Assembly (NCBI GenBank): GCA_005656395.1
Contig: SRSI01000010.1
Span: 2,728,001-2,792,000 of the forward strand
Direction: 5' to 3'
Origin: Strongyloides papillosus
Lineage: Eukaryota; Nematoda; Chromadorea; Rhabditida; Strongyloididae
Length of the DNA: 64,000 nucleotides
In this document: piece by piece, positions 48,173 to 58,619 of the stretch
Layout: every line of letters starts with the position of its first letter
Numbering within the stretch: position 1 is the stretch's first letter
The notes under the pieces: model-generated
The model's input: only the letters and a program-made list of their open reading frames with translations
Databases searched by the model: none
What the model was told of the DNA's origin: nothing
Program-made: the position numbers and the translations under genes

Positions 48173-49921
48173 TCAAATAAACATTAATTCAACAATATAA
48201 CGAAGTCTAACTTGATTCGGTTTACAGATGGTGTATTTATCACCACCAAAATCTAATTCTTTCGTCTGATAAAATTCATCTCCAAAATAATTTCCAGAGT
48301 TTTCAGGGTTATCAAAAATTCTAATGTTTGAGTGAAGATTAATAAACGGACATTGAACTACAGCTTCAACCAATCCAAAAAATCCACTTTTTCCTGGGGA
48401 TGAATAACAACTGGTGATGGCGGAGTCTTCAGAAACATCTGCAATATATACAATATTTTGAAACATCTCTACAGTAGCACAAATATCTTTAGGAATAACA
48501 CGACAACCTTGAGAAAGAATGTTATACCAAGTTTTAACTCTTGACCCATACCAAAGAATTTGTGTATTAGGAGATATGTTATCATCAACTGATTCATCAA
48601 TTTCTGTCTTTCTCCTTATCTCAAAGATATTCTTTATAACACACTTATACATTTCATTTTCAAATCCTTCTGTACTTTGAATGAGGTATTCTATTGTATT
48701 TCTTATTTCACTTTTTGAAGGAACAACATTAAGTTCCCATTTCATTTCCTTATAAAAAATATCAAATATATCATTATTATCATTCCTCCTACTTATTTCA
48801 TGTTTTTTTGTAATTTCCATAATCTCTTGTATCTGTGTAATTTTATCAAGGAGTTCACTTTCTTTTTCCAAGTCTTCTATTGTCTGGAGAAATCTATATG
48901 TTATTTTGTCAAATGTATGAGGAATATATCTGTAATACTTGTCAATTTCTTCCATTAATACCGGTACATCTTCTTCCCTTGCAGCTAGTATAATTCTATC
49001 TAGGCATTGAGAAGCATTTTTAATTGGAATCTTTGATAAATCACAAAGGGGCACCATTTCTAAATTAAAAGACATTTCCTCTAAACATTGTGTTATATTT
49101 TTAATATCAAAGATCATTTTCAAAATTTCCCTAATAGTAACATTAGGTTGAGATATTAAAATATTATTATCTTTTTCAATTTCATTAAACACTTGACAGC
49201 CAAACTTCTTTCTGTATTCGGAATACACTTGTCCAGTCTTTTCTTTAAATTTACAACAAAAAATATCGATTAAATCTTCTTTAGTTCCAGTATAATATAT
49301 TGATTGCGGTTGATGTCCTTCCTTTTCAAAACGCTGAAGGAATGTGTACTGTTCAACTTCATCTTTTTTGAGAATCTGTAAAATGTCAATACTACTTGTA
49401 GGGTTATTATTATTTGCTTCTTCTATTACTACACTATATGGACCCATATAATTATCGATCAGAACATTCCACCCATTTTCACATTCTATGGTATCATATG
49501 AATTAACTAAAACCCCAACTGAAAGGAACAAATATATAGAGTAAAAAAATATTAACTTACCGTTCTCCTCATCATTACTTATATTATCATAAAAATTTGT
49601 AATATCTATTTTAAATCTATGTTGAATTGAATCTTCATCATTACATCCCTGATCTGATGTTTCCTCATACGAAGTATTTTTATTAATCTCATAAAATGGA
49701 GAAACTGGATTGTGTCCACTAAAGAATGACATTTCTTCATTGCCATTAACAATATTCATATCCATGGTCTTAGTCCTTTTTTGATGTAAATCAAAGTCAT
49801 TATCCAGTTCAAAAGATCTTTTACCCTTTTTAATTAATCTATCATTTTCTGTTGGCATTATCAAGTCTCGAGTTTCTGTCTTGACTTCAGTGCTAGTCAA
49901 TGTATTATTATTGGTAATCAT
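48173..49921 (-). CDS. PARP-family protein with replaced catalytic residues (pseudo-PARP)
   Basis: Exon 1 is 49921-49561 and exon 2 is 49518-48173 around a 42 bp intron (GTAAGT to TTTCAG), giving 568 residues from MITNNNTLTSTEV. After a disordered head with a basic KKGKRSFELD patch comes a WGR-like region (TGTKEDLIDIFCCKFKEKTG, YSEYRKKFGCQVF) in which the WGR tripeptide itself is lost. The helical regulatory domain follows (REILKMIFDIKNITQCLEE, RYIPHTFD), then the ADP-ribosyltransferase fold from about 440 on. The PARP1 triad H-Y-E reads Y444 (LWYGSR), Y478 (VYIAD) and K548 (GDKYTICKPNQV). With His and Glu replaced, poly-ADP-ribosylation is not expected. The domain order is that of DNA-damage PARPs (PARP1-3) without zinc fingers. 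The frame is open throughout, so the gene looks maintained. It could bind DNA or partners without catalysis. Confidence 0.8.
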   Translation of the reverse strand: MITNNNTLTSTEVKTETRDLIMPTENDRLIKKGKRSFELDNDFDLHQKRTKTMDMNIVNGNEEMSFFSGHNPVSPFYEINKNTSYEETSDQGCNDEDSIQHRFKIDITNFYDNISNDEENGKLIFFYSIYLFLSVGVLVNSYDTIECENGWNVLIDNYMGPYSVVIEEANNNNPTSSIDILQILKKDEVEQYTFLQRFEKEGHQPQSIYYTGTKEDLIDIFCCKFKEKTGQVYSEYRKKFGCQVFNEIEKDNNILISQPNVTIREILKMIFDIKNITQCLEEMSFNLEMVPLCDLSKIPIKNASQCLDRIILAAREEDVPVLMEEIDKYYRYIPHTFDKITYRFLQTIEDLEKESELLDKITQIQEIMEITKKHEISRRNDNNDIFDIFYKEMKWELNVVPSKSEIRNTIEYLIQSTEGFENEMYKCVIKNIFEIRRKTEIDESVDDNISPNTQILWYGSRVKTWYNILSQGCRVIPKDICATVEMFQNIVYIADVSEDSAITSCYSSPGKSGFFGLVEAVVQCPFINLHSNIRIFDNPENSGNYFGDEFYQTKELDFGGDKYTICKPNQVRLRYIVELMFI

Positions 49922-49928
49922 TCTAAAA
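49922..49928 (-). promoter_or_regulatory. Probable spliced-leader trans-splice acceptor
   Basis: The minus strand reads TTTTTTAG followed by one base and the ATG of the PARP-family gene. A splice acceptor immediately before the start codon, with no upstream exon needed, is typical of nematode spliced-leader addition and supports the ATG at 49921 over the in-frame one at 49951. Confidence 0.55.
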
Positions 49929-51808
49929 AATATAGAATAAAATAAATGCAAAAACGCAATATGAAACTAGTAACAATAGTAAAATGAGAAAAAAACAAGC
50001 AATAAACATTCAAAAAAATAACAATAAAATTTATAGTTATCAGAATTGTAAAACGGTATCATTTAAAAATTATAGATATAAAGAATATATCTCAATTAAG
50101 TAGTATTATTTAGTTGGATAAAAAATATATTATGAGGTCATTTCAAAATATTTCCGTATATACGTATTTCATGATTTTTACTTATTTGTGGTAAACTGTT
50201 TGGAAGTAATGTATGTAATCATAATTCTTTTTGCCGAAAAAGACATTTTAATAGTTGTAGGAACAGACTTTAGTAACTAGCAACTTGTTTATTGGAATGG
50301 ACGTCCAATAAGTTAGCGGATTTATAAAATGTAAGAAAAATTTATACTTTTTGTATAGTGGAATGTGTGGAATTGTGATTTACTAAACAGATACGGGCTA
50401 TTAAATTTTTTACTTAGGTTCTTTTAAACTACGGAATTTCGATACAAATTTAAATTTTTGAAGTTTCTTTATACGATTTTAGTCTAATTATTTTAAAGTA
50501 AAATATTAATCTATTTATTAAGTATAAAATAAAAGATTTAAAAAATTAAAGGTTCTAACAGTTTTTTTTTCAATGGAATATGGGAAATTCCAAAGGATTT
50601 GAGACCAATTTTTGCTACATCATTCTATATCGCCTACAGAGAATTTAACCATGATTTCTTAATCATAACACTTAAAATAAGTACTTTTAAGTATTTAATA
50701 TTGTTCATACTAAAGAGTACAGTTTGATTTCTTTGATTTTATAATTACATTATAAAGCAACTGTAATTTAACAAGTTATGTTAATTAATGCTTCTCAAAA
50801 ATTTCCAGCATTAATTTGAACACTGTGATCAAGCAAAATTTTTTTTCATTATTATTACTTGTTTCCATATTTTAAGAAATTTCTAAAATTAAAAACTAAT
50901 AAAATTATCCTATTTTTTTCTTGTAGACTCTGGTAATTGTCGATAACCCCTGTAGCATAAATGTATAAATGTTTATATAGAATAATAATTCTGCTTTTTC
51001 TTAGACATTTTGGACTAAATATCTCGCTATTTAAAATAAAATCCTTTGTTGATTTTGATGAGTAAAATCACAGTAAATTATAGTAAACAGTAAACATAAG
51101 CACCTGTAAAAATATAGAAATCTTCGGTCTTAATCTGGTATAATAGGCAAGTTAAAAGTTCATTTGAATTTAAATTTGTAATTATAAGAAAGAAACTTTC
51201 AATCATCTCAACAAAGTAACTTTTAAAAGTGATATATTGTACCCAAATCAAAAACACATTCATCAAAACTTCTAAAACAATTTCCCAACAGAAAAAGAAT
51301 TCTCTTTAGATAACGCCTGGAAAGACATTTTTCTCTTTTTATTAAAAAGATGATTTGCTTATCAGTTGTAAAGGTCAAATTTAAATCGAGATTTTGCTAG
51401 CTGCTTTATGTTGTAATTATACGTATAAAGACAAAAAAATAGAACATTGTTGATAAAACATCTACATAGTCATAATTAACTCACGGATAGGTTATTTTTG
51501 ATGAAATAGAAAAACTATTTAAGAAGAGACTGATGTTAAGACAATTTATAAATGAATTACTTTTTGATTTAGAGGCGTTTTGTTACTTAAATTTTCTCTC
51601 TATATCCACAACAATTTGTCGTAAAAAGAGTTCTTCCCTATAATTTTTTTATACATCCATTTATCTTTCATTTACGATATTATAATTATTTTCATAATAC
51701 ATGTTACGGTGATTAATTTGTCTATTTTACATTGTATTAAGCATTTTTCTAGAGCAGGGAAATTTTTATTTTATAATCAAGCGATAAAGAACAAATATTA
51801 GGTAAAAA
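49929..51808. other. Intergenic region, 1.9 kb
   Basis: AT-rich DNA between two divergent units (PARP-family gene and cullin relic). A minus-strand frame at 51078-51266 is judged random. No repeat was recognised. Confidence 0.45.
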
Positions 51809-54291
51809 ATGGCGTACCTGACCGCTGAAGAAAAAAAAGGTATTGAGGATAGACTTCATGAGTTATTTGTAAACCAACCTTTAACTTAACAAATTATCCT
51901 CCTAAAAAGTCAATGGAGTTTCACAAGTAAGTTTTTTATTGTGTAGTAGATATTTTTATTATTTAATTTTTCCTTTTTTTTATTATTTCAGTTTTATATA
52001 TTCTTGTTTTTTTAAAAGAACAGAGTTAAGAAATGAAAAACTAAGGCGTGCAAAATCATTGATAGCTAGTCGAAGAATGGGGAATTCCCCTTCTGAAGAA
52101 GAGATTGTTGGAAGGGAGATATATCGTTTACTGAAAAATTTTATTAGAAGGCACTTATAGAATATTCATCAAGAATTGGATAATCTTAGTGGTGTTGATT
52201 TAGTGGAATCGTATCTAAAAATATGTAGTAATTTCTTGGTCTCTGCTTCCGTTGCTAAGGGGTGTTTTATTGTCTTAATAGATTTTATGTTAGTAAAAGA
52301 ATGGACAGAGATGATACTGAAGTCAAGTATGTTAAGTCCATGCTTATTAATAAGTTTAAAAAACATATCGTTGTGCCCCATAGTCATTCCATCGGATCTC
52401 TTATTCTTGATTTAATCAAAAGAGAACGGCAACATGAAACAACAGACTATTCAGGACTAATTTCTCCGACTATACAGTTTTACATAGTTTTTGGGATGTC
52501 GGATTTTGATGAACTACGAGTGCAACTTAAGACAGAATTCAGTAGTGATGAAATTGTCAGCTCTTTAAAAGGAAAAATTCAGGGAAATTTGGGCCTTTAT
52601 ATTAAATTATTTGAGGGGAAATTTCTTCAAGAAACAGATACATTCTACAAAGAATTGTCTATCGAGTATCTCCATAAACATTCTATTTCGGAATATCTTG
52701 CTATGGTTAAGAAAAAACTGAAAGAAGAACAAGATCGTTGTATTCGATACATGGTTCCACACACAATTTATCCCCTTAATGTGACTTTCAATAAAGTTTT
52801 AATTGGAGAACACATTGATATTTTGAGGGAAGGCATTGATAAAGTGATTGTAAATGGAGATTATGACGATTTAATACATATTTATAACTTGTGTAATGAC
52901 ATTTCTGCTGTCAAAGATAAGTTAGGCGCTGTTTTTCGTAATAATATCGTGACATATGGTATGAAATTTATTAATAATTGCTATTAAGAAGTTGCACGAA
53001 ATCGACAAATATACGTCTGGAAATTAATAGGGATTTACAACAAATTCAACTCTGTTATTGATTATTATCTCAGCAATGATATGTATTTTATTGGAGCGCT
53101 TGAAGAAGGTTTTAGTGAAGTCGTTAAAGAAAACTCTGTTGTTATAAAGTCTGGAAACAAAGCAAAAAGCGCTGGATTTTTAGCTAAATATCGTGATTCT
53201 ATTTTGACTAAGAATTCTAAAGTTTCTGATAGTGACATTAAAACGCTAATTGCTGATTTAATGCCAATATTTGAATTTATTAATGAAAAATATGTATTCT
53301 ATAATTTCTATGCGCGTTATTATGCCAAGTGTCTCATTAATAATAAATCTGTCGGTGAGGAATATAAGATTGGGTTTATCAACCATTTAAAACATCATTG
53401 TGGATTTGGTTTTTCTACTAAACTTATAAATATGAATGGCGATGTGGTCGCTAGTAAGGATATTACAAGGAACTTCTGCAAACATCTTGAAAATAATGGT
53501 GATAAATCATGTAAATTCTTGGCAAATATTCTTACAACTTTCGTTTGGTCGTACAAACGAGGCGTGTCTTTTAGTTTACCTCCAAAGTTAAATTTCTTGT
53601 GCAAGGAATTTGAAAAATATTATACTACTCAATTTAAAGATAGGAAGTTGAGTCTTATAGCTGATTTTTCAATTGAAAATGTACAATCTAATTGTTTTAA
53701 AGAAAGTTACGTTTTTAAATGCTCCACAGTCACAAATGGTTGTATTAATGCTATACAATTACATAAATGAAATAACTTTAAAAGAAATTGAGGAAGCTCT
53801 TGGTTGTAAGGATTGTGACATTAAAGGATTTATACAACCATTTGTCTAGAATGAATTACTTTGTATTTCGTGTGGTTATGATAATAATAACAATGCAAAT
53901 GGGAGTATCGTCTTTGTATTAAATAAAGAATTTTCAAGCACGAAATATACTTTTGATTTAACTAATAGTACTGATAGAATAGAAAGTTTTAGAGAATCTA
54001 TTAATGTTTATTCCGATGTTGAATGTGATAGAAAGTGTCTCTTTGAAGTAGGTTTTTTTTATGTTAACGACAGTTTAATAAAGTCTATTTTTTAGTCGGT
54101 TATAGTTCAAATAATGAAAGCACGCAAAAAATTGGAACACCAAGTATTGGTGGTTGAAGTTATCAGTCAACTAAAACATCTTTTCAATCCTGAAGTATTG
54201 AAAATTAAAAAAATGTATAGATACTTTAATTGAAAAAGAATATTTAAGACGTAATGAAATCGATAAGGAAACTTACGAGTACGTAGAATAA
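51809..54291 (+). pseudogene. CUL1-like cullin, full-length but disabled
   Basis: Fragments in order cover a whole cullin. N-terminal: MAYLTAEEKKGIEDRLHEL, then TAA at 51887. N-terminal repeats: GREIYRLLKNFIRRHL then TAG at 52158; NIHQELDNLSGVDLV; after a frame change near 52260, CLNRFYVSKRMDRDD, FEGKFLQETDTFYKEL, SISEYLAMVKKKLKEEQDR and DYDDLIHIYNLC, then TAA at 52985. Cullin domain: FINEKYVFYNFYARYYAKCL and GFGFSTKLINM; after a frame change near 53750, TLKEIEEALGC, TAG at 53847 and TAG at 54093. Neddylation-type winged helix: VIVQIMKARKKLEHQVLV, and after a third frame change near 54225 IEKEYLRRNEIDKETYEYVE and the natural end. Resemblance is closest to CUL1 (ARYYAKCLINNKS, CGFGFSTKL, VASKDI). 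One intron-like segment (about 51926-51992) remains, so it is probably not a retrocopy. With at least four stops and three frame changes it cannot encode a cullin. Confidence 0.85.
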
Positions 54292-55341
54292 TTTCTTAAA
54301 GTACATCAGTTACCTTTTTTTTCTTGTTAAATTTTTTAAATTACCACATACATTTTTATGGTTAATAATGTACATTTAGATTTGTATATATTGTAATATA
54401 TTGTAAATATTAAATTTTAATACACTAATAAAGACTAATATTAATATAGTGTTCATTCGTTTCAACAATCGGTGTATTTTTATAGAAAGTGATGTGTAAC
54501 TTATCCAAAAATAAATTAATGTCTCTCTTCTCATTTCTTCATTTATACTACCGTAATACATTCCAAAGGAAATTTATTTTTTATTCTATTTTGCTATTTG
54601 ACTAACATTTGAAGCTTTTCTCATAATTTTCATACATACAGTTCGACGATACACTTAAAATCGAATACTTTTTTCAACTTAAGATATGACTAAATAATAT
54701 TTTAAAATTTAATTATTACTGGGTGGAATAATATCAGGTAAACCTGAGTTAAAAACTAAATTATCTTATGTAAACCGACAACTCTATTATAGCCAAAGAT
54801 AACCTTATTTGGCACTCATTATTTCATATTTAATATGTCGATTTGTTTTTGTAAAACAAAAATCTCAATCTTGTTCAGCATGTAAATATACATTAACATA
54901 TACTGAAAAGAAAATATTATTATTAATATTCCTACGTCATTATTATCATCAATTTTTCATTTAATTACTATTTTACTATTAAAATATGAATTGAAAATCA
55001 CAAAATTACTTCTACAAAACTATAAGCAAAAACAAACTTGAATAAACAAAAAAGAGAATCATGTGTAAAATATAAAGTAGATCGGTAAGATTAATAAAAA
55101 GTTAATATTTACAATTAATGTTCACTATTCAGTCACAGTAAAATTAAAATATTATTTTTTGTGCAATAAATGTTATATCGGTTTATATTGCCATCATATT
55201 ATGTTTCATGATATAAAATTTGCGTTGTACAAAGAAAGATCATTAATAAGCTTTGAAATTGTTAGATTGAATAGCAAATAAATTTCAAAGTGGTTTCTTA
55301 AAAATTGTTAAGTAAATAATTTTCCAATTAAAGATCTATTA
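54292..55341. other. Convergent intergenic region
   Basis: AT-rich, between two relics. A minus-strand frame at 54376-54561 has no protein character. Confidence 0.45.
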
Positions 55342-56170
55342 TCACATATCAGTAGCGATGTCAATGATTTCTTGAATTAAAAAGTCCAAATCTTCTTTAG
55401 TTGTTGCTGGATTATTAATAATAAGACGGAAGAAATTGGGTATATCATCATCTGGTTGATATCCAACCATTGTAGTCCCTCTTTCCGTCATTTTTCCTTT
55501 AATTTTCGGTACAATAATTCCTAGTTTTTCCATTTTTTCCTCTTTAGGTAAATTACGAAGACTTTTGGGTACATACCAAAAGCATATATTTAAAAACTCT
55601 GGATTATCAATGACCATTTCATACCCTTCTATTTTCTTTATCTTCTCTGTGAAGTATTTTGCTAAATCCATTAGTCTATTAATTTGTATACGATATCCCT
55701 CCATTCCTTTAGATCTCCACATTAACCATAATTTTAATATATCATTTCTTCTACCACATTGAAAAGAACGATCTCCTGTATCGTAATTTACATCATATGG
55801 TTTATCTTGTTGATATATATAGCTTGCTGACATTTGATTGGTTTTTAATAACAAACATTTTGTCTAACAAAAAACGATGAACATTGAAGTAAAGATCCCA
55901 TTAATTTGTGAGGATTCCAGGAAACAGAGTTTGCTTTTTCAACGCCTTGTAATTTCCATCTAAATTCTGGAGATAATAACAAATCTCCACCCCAGGCAGC
56001 ATCGACATGAAACCAAATGTTGTACTTTTTACATATATTTGTTATTTCATTTAATGGATCAAATGCTCCATAAACTGTTGTTCCAGCTGTGGCATTAACA
56101 AAAAATGGATACAATCCATTTTCTTTACATTCAATTATTTTTTCCTCTAATGCTTCTGGTATCATGGAGT
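55342..56170 (-). pseudogene. Glutamate decarboxylase C-terminal half, frameshifted
   Basis: The minus strand encodes, colinear with animal glutamate decarboxylase (the GABA-making PLP enzyme; UNC-25 in C. elegans), [44 protein letters not shown] (the PLP-contacting Asp), and [12 protein letters not shown], whose Lys would hold PLP. At VRQ the frame breaks at about 55862: CAAAATG needs one more A to continue into [15 protein letters not shown]. The second frame then runs to the end, with YDTGDRSFQCGRRNDILKLW, GTTMVGYQPDDDIPNFFRL and the stop at 55342. The first half of the enzyme, about 300 residues, is absent. Homology stops at MIPE, exactly where an inverted-repeat element begins. A one-base A-run loss could be an assembly error, but the missing half cannot. 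Confidence 0.8.
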
Positions 56171-57173
56171 ATCTTTAGAATACGAGCCTCCTGGTTTTTC
56201 GAATAATAAAGGTAGTAAAACAACATTTTATGCATATTTATGAATAATTATGAATAATTAAAAAAAGTTTTTAATCATAATTTTGAAATTAAAAAATTTT
56301 CTTTTAACAATAAAAATTGAATTTTTTGATCGAAAAATCATAAAAAATACATAGTAAAAATAGAGTATTTTTATAATAAGGACACATTAATTTTTATTAG
56401 TTCTAATCAATTTTTTTTATTTGTGCGATATTTTTAGGTAGATTAATAAACTTTTTTTTTTATCATTTTTGTAAATTTGAGAGAATTTTTTTAAACTTCA
56501 AAAAATCAAAATTTTTTTTACTTATAACAACTAAAAATCATGTAAAATAAGAAAGTTGTCAGTAAAGGAATATTTTTTAGAGAATTAGTGACACCTTATT
56601 CTCTAGTGTTTAAAGTCTTAAATATTGTAAAAGTAAAATTTTATATAATATAAAAACATTTTATCTCCTATATGGAGTGGTTAATGATACCAGTGCCTCT
56701 TAGTGAATGCCAATGCTTAAGCTTTATCAAAACATGAATGAAATAATGTACTATCTTAAAAAAATCATAAAATTATGGCGGATGAAATTTGAATGATTAC
56801 TAATAAATTTTATTATTTTTATTAAGATAATAAAATGTTTTGGGAAAAAATTTAAAATATCATTTTAAAAAAAAGTTTGCAAAACAGTTTAAAAAACATA
56901 ACAAAATAATACCTTACTGTTAAAAAAAATTAGCTAAAAAAATTGCATATACGGGCAAAAAAAGGTTAAAAATTGAAAAGTGACACCAACTTCTAAATTT
57001 GAGTAAAAAAAATACTCAAAAACACAAATGCTGCAAAAAAAATTTGCTGCAAATACAACCAAATGCTTTTAAATATAGCTATTTATTCATATTTACTACA
57101 AAAAAATAAACTTTACCGTCAAAAAAGTGGCATATTTAACGATATATATGAGGGGGGCCCGTATTCTAAAGAT
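56171..57173. mobile_element. Candidate inverted-repeat element next to the GAD relic
   Basis: ATCTTTAGAATACGAGCC begins at 56171, and its reverse complement (ATCTTTAGAATACGGGCC) ends at 57173; 19 of 21 end positions agree. The roughly 1 kb between is very AT-rich with long A and T runs and no transposase-like frame. The left end abuts the GAD homology. I find no clear target-site duplication (flanks GGAGT and CGGCT), so the exact boundaries and class are open. A short non-autonomous DNA transposon (MITE) is the best guess. Confidence 0.5.
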
Positions 57174-57324
57174 CGGCTCAAAAAAGCGCCAATATGCTGA
57201 AGCTGCATACAAAAATCTAATTTTTGATCAACTCATGTGGTATACTGTTGCATCTACTGTATACGATGTTACTGGACTGAATTTTTTCGACTGCGTTAAG
57301 GAAAATATAATTGAAAAAATCTAA
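57127..57324 (+). CDS. Short protein-like open frame, unknown
   Basis: A 65-codon frame overlaps the right end of the inverted-repeat element; beyond it, from about 57160, it has ordinary protein composition (KKRQYAEAAYKNLIFDQLMW, TVASTVYDVTGLNFFDC), unlike the AT-driven frames around it. The spacing D..MW..VAS.....G faintly recalls a stretch of the mitochondrial fission process protein MTFP1, but this is too weak to name it. It may be an exon or gene fragment truncated on its left by the element. No splice partner was found. Confidence 0.3.
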   Translation: MAYLTIYMRGARILKIGSKKRQYAEAAYKNLIFDQLMWYTVASTVYDVTGLNFFDCVKENIIEKI

Positions 57325-57729
57325 AAAATGAACTAAAAATTTAAATATATTATTATTTTTATGTAAATTATTATGCTTATATATTATTGAGAAATAATAT
57401 GTAAGGTAGTCTTTTTTTTATAAACGCCAAAAATTAAATCTCTTATAAAAATTTCTGTTAAATTTAAAATATTGCTTGATATTAACAAAGGTTCTTAAAG
57501 ATAAGAATGTTTTTTGTCAGCGCTAAGGAAAAGAAATTTAATGTATATAGCCATTTTTGAAGAACAAGAACGTTGAAGATCAATTAAAAAATATACCACG
57601 TTCTTCAAAAAATACAATTTTAACCATTATAATTACCAATGTTATATAAAAGTTTTTCATTTTTCTGAAGTAATATGTAAAGAATTACATCTTACACAAA
57701 AGCCTTTGCTGGCCACCCTGTATTATATA
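57325..57729. other. Intergenic region with a solitary transposon end
   Basis: Mostly AT-rich. GGCCACCCTG at 57711-57720 followed by TA is the reverse complement of a CAGGGTGGCC terminus typical of Tc1/mariner-type elements. The matching opposite end was not found in the window, so this is probably a relic into or beside which the next element inserted. Confidence 0.45.
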
Positions 57730-58619
57730 CAGCGTGGGCCAAAAGTCATGTCACAGTTGAAGAAAAACACTTTATAACTTTTTTGTAGGCGACATATTTC
57801 TATGGCATTATACGCATTTTGTAGAGGATGTGCTTGAGAATAATATATCTCAAGATCGTTCTCAAGAACGAACTTAAAAAAAAGTTGAAAAATTCCTTTA
57901 ATTTTTTTCATTTAAAAGAAATTATTTTTAATTTTATTTAATTTAAACTTATTTTAAAGTCTAAAATTTGTAAATACATTTTGTAATAAGTCAATATTTC
58001 ATACAATTATGTATGAAGAGTGATATATTTTAGGTGATCATTACCCAATTCTTTGCACGAATGTGCTTTTTCTTAAGCATTATTTATTACTATTTTTAAA
58101 ATGATTCCATCTAATTTTTCGAAATTGTTTAGAATATATAACATTGCGTGTTTTGATGTATCTTGGCTCACATTGTAGTGGAATCTGATTAATTTTGGGT
58201 TGTAGTAATTGAACGTTTGTTGGTATAATAATAACGAACTATTCTTACCTTTCTTCGAAAGAATATTTTTTAACTGAGATAGTAACAGTAGAAAATATAT
58301 GAAACAAGTAGTATTGTAAAAATGGGACATTTTATGAAAAAATATGTTTTTAAATAACTTTTTTAACATTTAACATTCATTTTTTAACTAATTGAAATAT
58401 TATAAGATATACCTTTCAAACAAAAATTTAAACATTTTTATTTAATTTAATACAACTTTTCGATAAGATCATTCATGAAAACGATCTTGTGATATATTAT
58501 TCTATAAATTATCCTCTACAAAATGCGTATAATATCATTTAAATATGTCAACTACAAAAAAAGTTATAACATTAATAATGTGTTCCATCCAACTGTGACA
58601 TGACTTTTGGCCCACCCTG
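57730..58619. mobile_element. Tc1/mariner-like element with ~130 bp inverted repeats and TA duplication
   Basis: The left end CAGCGTGGGCCAAAAGTCAT at 57730 matches the reverse complement of the right end (CAGGGTGGGCCAAAAGTCAT, ending 58619). Identity continues with substitutions for about 130 bp on each side, including CATGTCACAGTTG, TATAACTTTTTT, TTATACGCATTTTGTAGAGG and CAAGATCGTT. TA dinucleotides flank both ends (57728-57729 and 58620-58621), the target duplication of Tc1/mariner elements. The 890 bp body has a 98-codon minus-strand frame (58073-58369) without recognisable DDE/D motifs, so it is probably a non-autonomous or decayed copy. Confidence 0.85.

Noticed and set aside
51083..51097. 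Two adjacent GTAAACA words (FOXO/DAF-16-like sites); a single one near 14186
   Set aside because: The words are short and AT-biased; there is no nearby start and no enrichment I could show.
58073..58369. 98-codon frame inside the Tc1/mariner-like element as a transposase
   Set aside because: No DDE/D spacing or helix-turn-helix could be read in it.
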